A stretch of DNA of 16,409 nucleotides, taken from NCBI GenBank assembly GCA_947469815.1, contig CANIRI010000019.1, positions 1 through 16,409 of the forward strand, written 5' to 3'. Below the pieces are notes generated by a model. It had not been told where the DNA came from. It was given only the letters and a program-made list of their open reading frames with translations, and did no database searches. This DNA comes from Comamonadaceae bacterium (GTDB lineage: Bacteria > Pseudomonadota > Gammaproteobacteria > Burkholderiales > Burkholderiaceae_C). Both the position numbers and the translations under genes were made by a program. Positions 1 to 6,381 of the stretch are shown here, piece after piece (the first letter of the stretch is position 1; each line of letters opens with the position of its first letter).

Positions 1-899
1 TTCACCACTGGGATGCCGAACTTAGACAGCAACGCCGATGGTCCCAGCCCCGAGAGCTGCATCAGGTGCGGCGTGCCAACGGCACCTGCGCACAGCACGA
101 CCTCCTTGCGGGCGGTGAGAGACACCCGTTGCCCTTCTCGTACTACCTCTAGACCGCGGCAAGCCGTTACGCCATGCGCGTCGCTCACCAGCAGCAGCTT
201 GCAGGCCTGTGTCTGAGTCCAGATGGCGAGGTTTTTCCGGCGCCGTACGTCGGCATTGAGGAACGCCTTGGAGGTGTTCCACCGCCATCCCGATTTTTGG
301 TTGACTTCAAAGTAGCCTACGCCTTCGTTATTGCCCGCGTTGAAGTCATCACTCCGGGGAACACCCGTCTGCTGCGCCGCCTGGGCAAACGCATCGAGCA
401 AATCCCATCGCAGGCGCTGCCGCTCCACACGCCACTCGCCCTGCCCGCCATGGAAATCAGCAGTAGGAAAACTCTGGTTCTGGTTCTTCGCATCCAGCCG
501 GTGGTGCCACTCGTGTTGCTTGAAGTAGGGCAGGCACGACGCCCAACTCCACCGCTGATCACGTAGCTGGTCGGCCCATGCGTCGTAGTCGCGAGACTGG
601 CCGCGCATGTAGATCATTCCGTTAATGCTTGAGCAGCCACCCAGCGTCTTGCCGCGCGGGTAGATCAACGACCGGCCGTTCAGACCGGGATCGGGTTCAG
701 TGCGGAAGCACCAGTCGGTTTTGGGGTTGTTGATGCAGTAAAGATAGCCAACGGGTATGTGGATCCAATGGTAATTGTCCCGGCCACCGGCTTCCACCAG
801 CAGCACCGAATTTTTGGAGTCTGCGCTGAGCCTGTTTGCAAGCAGGGCGCCAGCCGTCCCACCACCCACCACGATGTAGTCATAGCTAATTGCCGTCAT
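1..899 (-). CDS. GMC-family FAD-dependent oxidoreductase (choline/glucose dehydrogenase-like), C-terminus beyond window
   Basis: The reading frame runs leftward from an ATG at 899-897 and is open to the left edge, so about 299 N-terminal residues are seen of a family usually 530-560 long. The N-terminus has the FAD-binding dinucleotide fold (VVGGGTAGALLANRLS, then VLLVEAGG). Both GMC signatures are visible: GKTLGGCSSINGMIYMRG near residue 80, and GAVGTPHLMQLSGLG near residue 275. Family members oxidise alcohols, polyols or sugars and pass electrons to quinone, cytochrome or oxygen; the catalytic His region lies outside the window. No signal peptide is seen, so a cytoplasmic location is likely. 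The gene is divergent from a sugar-type ABC importer, which suggests that it oxidises the imported compound (inference). Its own ribosome site is weak and its start overlaps a short leader ORF. The exact substrate cannot be told. Confidence 0.93.
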   Translation of the reverse strand, partial: MTAISYDYIVVGGGTAGALLANRLSADSKNSVLLVEAGGRDNYHWIHIPVGYLYCINNPKTDWCFRTEPDPGLNGRSLIYPRGKTLGGCSSINGMIYMRGQSRDYDAWADQLRDQRWSWASCLPYFKQHEWHHRLDAKNQNQSFPTADFHGGQGEWRVERQRLRWDLLDAFAQAAQQTGVPRSDDFNAGNNEGVGYFEVNQKSGWRWNTSKAFLNADVRRRKNLAIWTQTQACKLLLVSDAHGVTACRGLEVVREGQRVSLTARKEVVLCAGAVGTPHLMQLSGLGPSALLSKFGIPVV

Positions 900-946
900 G
901 CCAAACCTGCCCGGTTTGCGTCTATGAAGTGCCCAATAGTCGTCAT
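896..946 (-). CDS. 16-codon leader ORF overlapping the GMC oxidoreductase start
   Basis: An ATG at 946-944 lies 8 nt after a strong Shine-Dalgarno (GAAGGA on the minus strand, 960-955). It opens a 16-residue frame, MTTIGHFIDANRAGLA, whose TGA (898-896) overlaps the ATG of the GMC gene as ATGA. The strong ribosome site therefore belongs to this small frame, and the GMC gene is probably reached by translational coupling. The peptide resembles the usual N-terminus of methylmalonate-semialdehyde/aldehyde dehydrogenases (MTTIxHFIxGxR). It may thus be a remnant of a deleted dehydrogenase gene rather than a purpose-made leader; that resemblance is from memory and not tested. Confidence 0.5.
   Translation of the reverse strand: MTTIGHFIDANRAGLA
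902..918 (-). promoter_or_regulatory. hairpin covering the GMC gene's ribosome site
   Basis: CAAACC (902-907) and GGTTTG (913-918) are perfect 6-base inverted arms around a 5-base loop. In the leftward mRNA the second arm contains the AGG, 6 nt before the GMC ATG, that would be its only Shine-Dalgarno. Ribosomes finishing the 16-codon leader ORF would open this stem. Its role in coupling is inference. Confidence 0.4.
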
Positions 947-971
947 TCTCAAAATCCTTCACCACCTCAAC

Positions 972-1089
972 ATGTAATGACATCTTATCTGGGTTTTTTG
1001 GATTTTTTTAAGGGTTTATCCTTATATTCCAGTAATTTTTTGTGCTTTAAAGTTCATCATGTCATGACAACACACCTGTTTCATGTCAT
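972..1089. promoter_or_regulatory. candidate operator cluster, ATGTCAT-type sites in divergent promoter region
   Basis: The 239-base gap between the divergent GMC and importer genes contains ATGTAATGACAT (972-983, an imperfect palindrome), the perfect 10-base palindrome TGTCATGACA (1060-1069) and a further CATGTCAT (1082-1089). The last repeats CATGTCAT at 1058-1065 at a 24-base distance. Such spaced copies suggest binding sites of a transcriptional regulator shared by the two divergent units. No regulator gene for it lies in the window, and no clear -35/-10 pair could be fixed in this AT-rich gap. Confidence 0.4.
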
Positions 1090-1138
1090 AAGGCTGAACA
1101 GACAGCCATTTCTTTCAACATCAATCGAGGAGTCAAAA

Positions 1139-2170
1139 ATGAGGCGTGATTTTCTAAAGACAGCTGTTGCTGCAGGCGCCGGAATGGCGTCACTGAATGC
1201 GTTTGCACAAACCGCGAACGCCGTTGGCCTGCGTGGTAATCCAAACGACACTTACGTCATGAACGTAATGGTCAGCGGGGTGGAGTATTGGTTTCCCGTG
1301 TACGAGATGTTCAAACAATTGGGCAAGTCACTGGGTGTGAAAACCCGTTACACGGGTACGCCGGAATACGATGTCAATAAGCAACTGGCAACTTTTGAGC
1401 AACAGCTCGCGAGAAAGCCCGCTGGAATTTTTCTGCACCCCATGAATCCGGATCCTTTTATTGAACCAATCGCAAGAGCCGCGTCCATGGGCATTCCGGT
1501 TGTAACCTTTGCCGCAGACTCCCCTAACTCGAAACGCGTTTCATTTGTCACGTCCGACAACCACCGTGAGGGCACCGCAGCCGCAGATGCCATTGCTGCC
1601 GCGATGGGTGGGAAAGGCGAATATGGCGTTCTGGAAAATCCTGGGCAGGACAACCACGAGCGAAGGATCACCGCATTTATTGATCGAATGAAGTCGAATC
1701 ACCCCAACATGAAGTTGGTCGGCCGCGCTGCTTCAAATACGGACGCCAATAAAGCTTATCAAGCTGTCCTGAGCATGCTGCAAGCAAATCCCAATCTTGG
1801 CGCCCTATTTATGCCAGAGGCGACTACTGCGTTGGGTGCCGCACAGGCAAAGGTAGAGTCCAAGAAAGACATCAAAGTCATGTGCTGTGACGTCAATGCC
1901 AAGATACTGGACATGATCAAGTCTGGTGATGTTTTTGCATCAATTAATCCTAATCAAGGCATGCAGGGCTTCGCGGGCATGATGCTCTTGTTTATGGCAA
2001 AAAATACACAATTGATTGATCCAATGAATGATGCCAAAAGAGCAGGACGCAATCCCATGTCTGTTCCGTTCCTTGACAATGGACTGTCGGTGGTGACGAA
2101 GACGAATGCTGATGACTTTTACTGGGACAAGTACTTGACCCGTCGCGGAACCAAAGGAATTAACGAATAA
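1139..2170 (+). CDS. sugar ABC transporter substrate-binding protein (RbsB-like), Tat-exported
   Basis: 343 residues from ATG 1139; GAGGAG at 1127-1132 sits 6 nt upstream and fixes this start, although the frame is open further up. The N-terminus MRRDFLKTAVAAGAG is a twin-arginine signal, followed by a hydrophobic stretch and an Ala-rich cleavage region (NAFAQ), so the protein should be exported folded to the periplasm. The rest is a type I periplasmic-binding fold of the ribose/galactose class (Periplasmic_binding_4 type): GVEYWFPVYEMFKQLGKSLG near 60, GIFLHPMNPDPFIEPIARAASMGIPVVTFAAD in the first lobe, and GALFMPEATTALGAAQA in the second. It should deliver a sugar, polyol or related ligand to the ATPase and permease encoded just downstream. 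The ligand is not predictable from sequence. Codon use is more AT-rich than in the right half of the window. Confidence 0.93.
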   Translation: MRRDFLKTAVAAGAGMASLNAFAQTANAVGLRGNPNDTYVMNVMVSGVEYWFPVYEMFKQLGKSLGVKTRYTGTPEYDVNKQLATFEQQLARKPAGIFLHPMNPDPFIEPIARAASMGIPVVTFAADSPNSKRVSFVTSDNHREGTAAADAIAAAMGGKGEYGVLENPGQDNHERRITAFIDRMKSNHPNMKLVGRAASNTDANKAYQAVLSMLQANPNLGALFMPEATTALGAAQAKVESKKDIKVMCCDVNAKILDMIKSGDVFASINPNQGMQGFAGMMLLFMAKNTQLIDPMNDAKRAGRNPMSVPFLDNGLSVVTKTNADDFYWDKYLTRRGTKGINE

Positions 2171-2179
2171 AGGCCAAGG

Positions 2180-3667
2180 ATGCTGCTCGAGTTACGTGGA
2201 GTCAAGAAGTCATTTGGGGCAACAAATGCCCTGATTGGTGTTGATTTTTCTCTCGAAGCTGGACAGATTCATGCAGTCTGTGGCGAGAACGGCGCGGGGA
2301 AATCAACCTTGATGAAGGTGATCGACGGCATCCTTCAACCCGATGTGGGACAAATTTTTATCGAGGGAAAGCAGGTCCAAATTAAGGATCCAGGACACGC
2401 AGCCCGCCTGGGGATTTCGCTGGTACATCAGGAAATATCGCTTTGCGGATCGGCGTCTGTAGCTGAAAACATATTCATGTACGAAATCAATCAGTCAAAG
2501 AGGCTGTTGATGGACTACCAAGAATTGCAAGTGCGCGCTAAAAAGATCATCAACACCTTGGACAAGGAGATCGATACATCGATAAACGTTGAAAATTTGA
2601 CCCTGTCCAATCAACAGCTTGTCGAAATAGCAAAGGCTCTCGCGCTCGATTGCAAAATCTTGATTCTGGATGAGCCAACCACGTCGTTAACAGAGGTCGA
2701 GTCAAAGTCTCTTTTTAAAATTTTACGCAGCTTGGCTAAAGGCGGAATTGGAGTTGTCTACATCAGTCACCGGATGGCTGAAATCTTTGATAACTGCTCC
2801 CACATAACCGTGCTTAGGGATGGTGCAAGTGTGTTTAATGGGTTGGTAAAAGACACAACGCCAGATGAAATCATTAGCAAAATGGTCGGCCGTGATCTAG
2901 GAAAATACTACCCTGAAAAGTCGAAAAACATTGGCACGAAACCGCTTTTTGAGGTTGTCAATGTCAGCGATGCTAGCCGTGTTAATTCGGTTTCATTTCA
3001 GATATTGCCTGGGGAAATTTTAGGAATCGCTGGGTTGGTGGGTGCTGGCAGGTCTGAAATAGCGAAAGCCATTTGCGGTCTTACCCCTAAGACTAGTGGT
3101 TCGGTCAAGATTAATGGCGAGGCTGTTGATTCAAGCTCATATCCGGCTGCACTGGCTGAAGGAATAGCCTACCTAAGCGAAGACAGGAAGTCGGAAGGCG
3201 TGTTCTTGGATCTCAGTATTCAATCCAACATCTCATCTATGGCGCTAAGCACCGTTCAGACAACTGTGATGACCGTGGATGCTGACAAAGAAAAAGTCCA
3301 AGCAGAGGAACTTGGGAAACGGCTAAAGCTTAAGGCCAGCAGTGTCACTGCCAATACTTCAAGCCTATCGGGAGGCAATCAACAAAAGGTCGCAATAGCC
3401 AAATTGCTGGCTACCAGGCCAAAAATCATTTTTATGGATGAACCAACCCGGGGTGTCGACGTCGGCGCTAAGGCAGAAATCCATCAGGTACTCAGGCAAC
3501 TGTGCAATGAGGGTGTGGGAATTGCAGTCATTTCGTCTGAACTTCCTGAGATTATTGGCTTATGTGATCGGACCATCGTCATTCGTAACGGCACTGTAGC
3601 TGGACAGCTAAGCGCGTACGAAACCACTGAAGAGTCAATTTTGCGTATGGCGTCTGGAATGGCCTAG
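2180..3667 (+). CDS. sugar ABC transporter ATP-binding protein (RbsA/MglA-like, two NBDs)
   Basis: 495 residues, the usual size for the RbsA/MglA/XylG class, with two fused nucleotide-binding domains. NBD1 has Walker A GENGAGKST at 35-43, a Q-loop in LVHQE, the modified signature LTLSNQQLVEIAKAL and Walker B ILILDEPTTSL. NBD2 has the degenerate Walker A GLVGAGRSEIAKAI typical of this class, the signature LSGGNQQKVAIAKLL and Walker B IIFMDEPTRGVD. One site is therefore probably non-canonical, as in RbsA. It powers uptake through the permease encoded downstream. The ATG lies 9 bases after the binding-protein stop; an AAAGG overlapping that stop, 6 nt upstream, is the ribosome site. It is the second gene of the importer operon. 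Confidence 0.95.
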   Translation: MLLELRGVKKSFGATNALIGVDFSLEAGQIHAVCGENGAGKSTLMKVIDGILQPDVGQIFIEGKQVQIKDPGHAARLGISLVHQEISLCGSASVAENIFMYEINQSKRLLMDYQELQVRAKKIINTLDKEIDTSINVENLTLSNQQLVEIAKALALDCKILILDEPTTSLTEVESKSLFKILRSLAKGGIGVVYISHRMAEIFDNCSHITVLRDGASVFNGLVKDTTPDEIISKMVGRDLGKYYPEKSKNIGTKPLFEVVNVSDASRVNSVSFQILPGEILGIAGLVGAGRSEIAKAICGLTPKTSGSVKINGEAVDSSSYPAALAEGIAYLSEDRKSEGVFLDLSIQSNISSMALSTVQTTVMTVDADKEKVQAEELGKRLKLKASSVTANTSSLSGGNQQKVAIAKLLATRPKIIFMDEPTRGVDVGAKAEIHQVLRQLCNEGVGIAVISSELPEIIGLCDRTIVIRNGTVAGQLSAYETTEESILRMASGMA

Positions 3668-3677
3668 GAACGAATAA

Positions 3678-4628
3678 ATGAAATTGAAAACAAATAATCT
3701 CCGTGAAGCCGGGCTCATAGTCATCATCGCTGTTCTTTGTTTGGTGATGTCTTTTGCTTCTGAGTTCTTTCTGACTTGGGAGAATATGCGGGCGATGTTG
3801 CTCTCGTTTGCAATTGAAGGGATCGTCGTTGTAGGCATGACAGTGCTTCTTATTGTGGGCGGAATTGACTTGGCAGTCGGCTCCGTCGTGTGCCTGTCTA
3901 TGGTGATCGTAGGTGCTTTGTTTCTCCACGGATTTGACCCTTGGACAGCAAGCGTCATAGCCGTTGTAGCCAGCGCGGGCATAGGGCTATGTATGGGTCT
4001 TTGTGTCACCAAAATTGGGCTGAGTCATTTCATTGCATCCCTCGCATTCATGGTGATTGCCAGAGGTCTGAGTTTGGCCATTACGCAAGGTACCCCGCAG
4101 TCACTTTTTTCACTACCAGCAGAGTTCAAATTAATCGGCCAAGGGACGATTTATGGACTCCCAGTCGTGATCATCATTTTCGGATTAATTGTTGTAGTCA
4201 GCGACTACATATTGCGAAATTCTGTTCTATTTCGTAAAGTTTTTTACACGGGAAGCAATGAGCGCGCAGCAATGTACGCTGGTATCGATGTGAATAGCGT
4301 CAAGCTCTGGGTTACCGTACTTTGCGGAACCATGTCGGGAATCGCTGGCGTCGTCTATACCGCGCGGTTTGGTGCGGCTACGCCGACCTTTGGTGTGGGT
4401 ATGGAGTTAAATGTCATTGCGGCCGCGGTCATTGGTGGAGCAAGCCTGAAGGGTGGCTCAGGAACAATTTATGGTGCTGTGCTGGGCTTGGCACTGCTGT
4501 CGGTCGTTACAAGTTCGTTAATCTTGTTGGATGTCTCTGTTTATTTTCAGGATGTTATCAAGGGGGGAATTCTGCTAGTTGCGGTCTCACTGGATCATTG
4601 GATCAACTCAAGAAAACAATCAAATTAA
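3678..4628 (+). CDS. sugar ABC transporter permease (RbsC/AraH-like)
   Basis: 316 residues, almost entirely hydrophobic helices (about 8-10 membrane segments), the usual size for a BPD_transp_2 (RbsC-type) permease. The family hallmark VGMTVLLIVGGIDLAVGS lies near residues 50-70. The C-terminal half carries the loop GIDVNSVKLWVTVLCGTMSG followed by AAAVIGGASLKGGSGTIYGAVLG, the region that contacts the ATPase. It should form a homodimeric inner-membrane channel. AGGA at 3666-3669, overlapping the ATPase stop, lies 8 nt before the ATG. It is the last gene of the importer operon; no kinase, isomerase or regulator follows, so the catabolic genes must lie elsewhere or be the divergent GMC gene. 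Confidence 0.94.
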   Translation: MKLKTNNLREAGLIVIIAVLCLVMSFASEFFLTWENMRAMLLSFAIEGIVVVGMTVLLIVGGIDLAVGSVVCLSMVIVGALFLHGFDPWTASVIAVVASAGIGLCMGLCVTKIGLSHFIASLAFMVIARGLSLAITQGTPQSLFSLPAEFKLIGQGTIYGLPVVIIIFGLIVVVSDYILRNSVLFRKVFYTGSNERAAMYAGIDVNSVKLWVTVLCGTMSGIAGVVYTARFGAATPTFGVGMELNVIAAAVIGGASLKGGSGTIYGAVLGLALLSVVTSSLILLDVSVYFQDVIKGGILLVAVSLDHWINSRKQSN

Positions 4629-4785
4629 AGGTCAATCTTGTCCAACCTAACCTGGATCAACTCTTTCTTGTTATTCGGCATTGAGCATGAGGATACGGTA
4701 AAGATTTATTAAAAGGCTGAAATTTTGGCTGCCAGCCCTGATCGACAACTGGGGAAAATTGGGCTCCGTTACCGGGCATTCATCA

Positions 4786-4797
4786 ATGACCGGTCAT
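4786..4797. repeat. 12-base perfect palindrome in the gap after the importer operon
   Basis: ATGACCGGTCAT is its own reverse complement. It lies 22 bases past the stop of the leftward DUF427 gene and about 160 bases past the permease stop. With no loop and no T-run it is not an intrinsic terminator; a protein-binding site is possible. The rest of the gap 4629-4818 shows only an 11-base direct repeat (TGGATCAACTC at 4599-4609, inside the permease, and at 4653-4663) and no clear terminator. Confidence 0.35.
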
Positions 4798-4818
4798 GGC
4801 CCACAAGGAACGCGCGCT

Positions 4819-5097
4819 TTAGCTGACCTGCACACCCTTCCAGAACGCCACGTAGCCCTTGATGTTGGCAGCTGCCTCTTTTGGCTCGGCGTAGTACCAA
4901 GCAGCGTCCGTATTCAGGTCACCATTGACGATGAGCGAGTAATAGCGTGCCTGCCCTTTCCAAGAGCAGCTAGGTTTGTGATTGCTAAAGCTGATGAACT
5001 GCCGGTTCACGGACGCCTCAGGAAAATAATGGTTACCTTCGACCATGACAGTGGCGTCGCTCTCAGCGATCACGGTATCTTTCCAAACTGCTTTCAT
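4819..5097 (-). CDS. DUF427 domain protein
   Basis: 92 residues from ATG 5097-5095; AAGGAG at 5110-5105 lies 7 nt upstream and decides this start over a longer frame reaching 5133. It matches the small conserved DUF427 family: MKAVWKDTVIAES at the N-terminus, then FPEASVN, the central CSWKGQARYY, and the tail DAAWYYAEP...GYVAFW. Members are small single-domain proteins of unknown biochemical role, common in proteobacteria and cyanobacteria; no catalytic role is claimed here. It is soluble, with no signal peptide or membrane segment. It stands alone, divergent from the toxin-antitoxin pair to its right. Confidence 0.85.
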   Translation of the reverse strand: MKAVWKDTVIAESDATVMVEGNHYFPEASVNRQFISFSNHKPSCSWKGQARYYSLIVNGDLNTDAAWYYAEPKEAAANIKGYVAFWKGVQVS

Positions 5098-5163
5098 GCG
5101 GATGCTCCTTCGGATGTCTGTTGCGCCTGCCAAGACGGTGTGGTGCTAGTTGACACTTTGGCA

Positions 5164-5212
5164 GCGTACGCGTCAAGTGCTTCCAAGCTGGGAACGCCTG
5201 CCTTACTATAAT
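5164..5212 (+). promoter_or_regulatory. promoter and possible operator of the AbrB/PIN toxin-antitoxin operon
   Basis: A perfect -10 hexamer TATAAT lies at 5207-5212, which would start transcription near 5219, about 23 bases before the antitoxin ATG. The -35 is poor (around CAAGCT, 5184-5189); a consensus TTGACA at 5150-5155 lies too far upstream to pair with it. An 8-base palindrome GCGTACGC (5164-5171) and the inverted pair TTGAC (5150-5154)/GTCAA (5172-5176) lie just upstream, where autoregulation by the antitoxin would be expected. The need for an activator, or antitoxin binding here, is inference. Confidence 0.5.
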
Positions 5213-5241
5213 TAAAATCGTAAGGAAAAAAGGAAATTGCA

Positions 5242-5460
5242 ATGTCAAACGACGCCACACTAACCAGCAAGGGGCAAACAACGATCCCCAAGGAAATTCG
5301 GGATAGTCTTTCTCTCAAGGCGGGAGATCGAATGACGTTCACCTTGATGCCGGATGACTCAGTCCTCATGCGGGTGAAATCCAAGAGCGTCACGGAATTG
5401 GCGGGCGTATTGCACGAAAAGGGTCGTAAACCCGTTCCAGTTGCACGGTTGTCCCGATGA
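5242..5460 (+). CDS. AbrB/MazE-type antitoxin of a PIN toxin-antitoxin pair
   Basis: 72 residues. The N-terminal 45 residues form a swapped-hairpin AbrB DNA-binding domain: ATLTSKGQTTIPKEIRDSL, then LKAGDRMTF and DDSVLMRV. The C-terminal tail, about residues 47-72, should wrap the toxin. It neutralises the PIN toxin encoded next and probably represses its own promoter. AGGA at 5231-5234 lies 7 nt before the ATG. Its TGA (5458-5460) overlaps the toxin start, the tight coupling typical of type II modules. Such AbrB-type partners occur in VapBC-like and PrlF/MazE-like systems; VapB is the closest label. Confidence 0.9.
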   Translation: MSNDATLTSKGQTTIPKEIRDSLSLKAGDRMTFTLMPDDSVLMRVKSKSVTELAGVLHEKGRKPVPVARLSR

Positions 5461-5855
5461 TGCTGGGGGTTGACACCAACGTTCTCGTTCGCTTTCTGGT
5501 TCGGGACGACGAAGCGCAGTTTGAAAAGGCACGAAGGCTGATCAAGCGTGAAGTCGCGGCTGGAAGCGGAATTTTTGTCAACCAACTGGTTCTCTTGGAG
5601 ACCGAATGGGTGTTACGCAGCCGGTACAGCCTGGCGAAAATTCGGATCATTGAAGTCATCTCGGGCTTGCTCGAAGCAAGCGATGTTCAATTCGAGGATG
5701 AGCCGGCCATAGAGGAAGCGCTTTTCACGTGGAAAGATGCAAGCGCCGATTTCGCAGATTGTCTTATCGGCGCGAAAAACCGACGGCTCGGATGTCGAGC
5801 GACGGCAACCTTCGATGTCAGGGCTGCGAAGTTGGCGGGATTCGTTGCGGCATAG
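5457..5855 (+). CDS. vapC: PIN-domain ribonuclease toxin (VapC-like)
   Basis: 132 residues, the size of a single PIN domain. The acidic metal-binding residues are all visible: D6 in GVDTNVL, E48/E50 in LLETEWVL, D98 and D101 in ADFADCLIG, and D120 in ATFDVRA. The toxin should therefore be a catalytically competent Mg/Mn-dependent endoribonuclease; VapC relatives cleave tRNA or rRNA, but the target here is unknown. Two ATGs (5457, 5460) overlap the antitoxin stop, so the start may be one codon later. The module is intact on sequence grounds, with no frameshift or missing catalytic residue. Confidence 0.92.
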   Translation: MMLGVDTNVLVRFLVRDDEAQFEKARRLIKREVAAGSGIFVNQLVLLETEWVLRSRYSLAKIRIIEVISGLLEASDVQFEDEPAIEEALFTWKDASADFADCLIGAKNRRLGCRATATFDVRAAKLAGFVAA

Positions 5856-5890
5856 AGGTACCACGTCTGCTCACTGACAGCAGGCTTTCG

Positions 5891-5926
5891 GGAGTAATAG
5901 TTCCTGACCCACTCCGGAATGGAACT
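5891..5926. other. two interleaved inverted repeats (pseudoknot-like) between vapC and the BrnA-like gene
   Basis: GGAGT (5891-5895) pairs with ACTCC (5911-5915), and AGTTCC (5899-5904) pairs with GGAACT (5921-5926). The arms alternate, the topology of an H-type pseudoknot. Arms of 5-6 bases can arise by chance, and there is no T-run, so this is not called a terminator. Confidence 0.25.
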
Positions 5927-5936
5927 TTGCGCTTCT

Positions 5937-6266
5937 CTACGCGTGCTGCTTGGACCAGCTCTTCAGTGCGTCGTTGACTCGCGTTTGCCAACCGGCACCC
6001 GTCGACTGGAATTTTTCCAATAGGTCGGCGTCCAGCCGCAGCGTGACCTGGACTTTTTTACCGCTGACCAGTGGACGACCACGGCGCAGCTGTTTGAACT
6101 CTGCGGGACTCATTTCATAGGCATCAGGGTCTGCAGCAATCCCCAAATTGATTTGGGCGTTTTCTACGTAACTTCTTACCTCTCGCTGGTTGGCCTTGCG
6201 CAGGCTGATAACTCGTTGCAAATCACCACGAACGACGCAGGCAACACCGCACCGACGCTCCCCCAT
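5937..6266 (-). pseudogene. brnA: BrnT toxin C-terminal remnant reading in frame into a BrnA-type antitoxin
   Basis: The 109-residue frame has two parts. Residues about 12-37 (VRGDLQRVISLRKANQREVRSYVENAQ) match the C-terminal end of BrnT toxins (RIISxRKANxREVxRY). Residues about 50-109 match a BrnA antitoxin of the DUF4415/CopG-like class: YEMSPAEFKQLRRGRP, then KVQVTLRLDADLLEKF and TGAGWQTRVNDALKSW. Intact brnTA loci have a complete BrnT of about 90 residues followed by a separate BrnA. Here the toxin's N-terminal half, including its catalytic residues, is missing. The first ATG has no ribosome site, and the next frame upstream keeps only a vague resemblance. It is probably a decayed locus in which the DNA-binding antitoxin half survives. 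An internal start at MSPAEF is possible. Confidence 0.65.
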
Positions 6267-6381
6267 AAAAGCATAAATTGGTAGACTTGTTCGCCGTTGT
6301 CCAACGCAAAAGCAACAACGTCAACCGGGTCAATCTTCGATCAGCTTGAACGGGATGCAATGAGAAAAATATGGAGTGATC

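Noticed and set aside
890..1138. Upstream extension of the binding-protein frame to 890
   Set aside because: It would run into the GMC gene and bury the Tat signal; the GAGGAG and RRDFLK signal fix the start at 1139.
5150..5178. TTGACA at 5150 paired with TCAAGT at 5173 as the toxin-antitoxin promoter
   Set aside because: The -10 is very weak compared with the perfect TATAAT at 5207-5212.
6346..6375. TTGAAC/TATGGA promoter before the small exported protein
   Set aside because: The -10 match is poor and would overlap the ribosome site.
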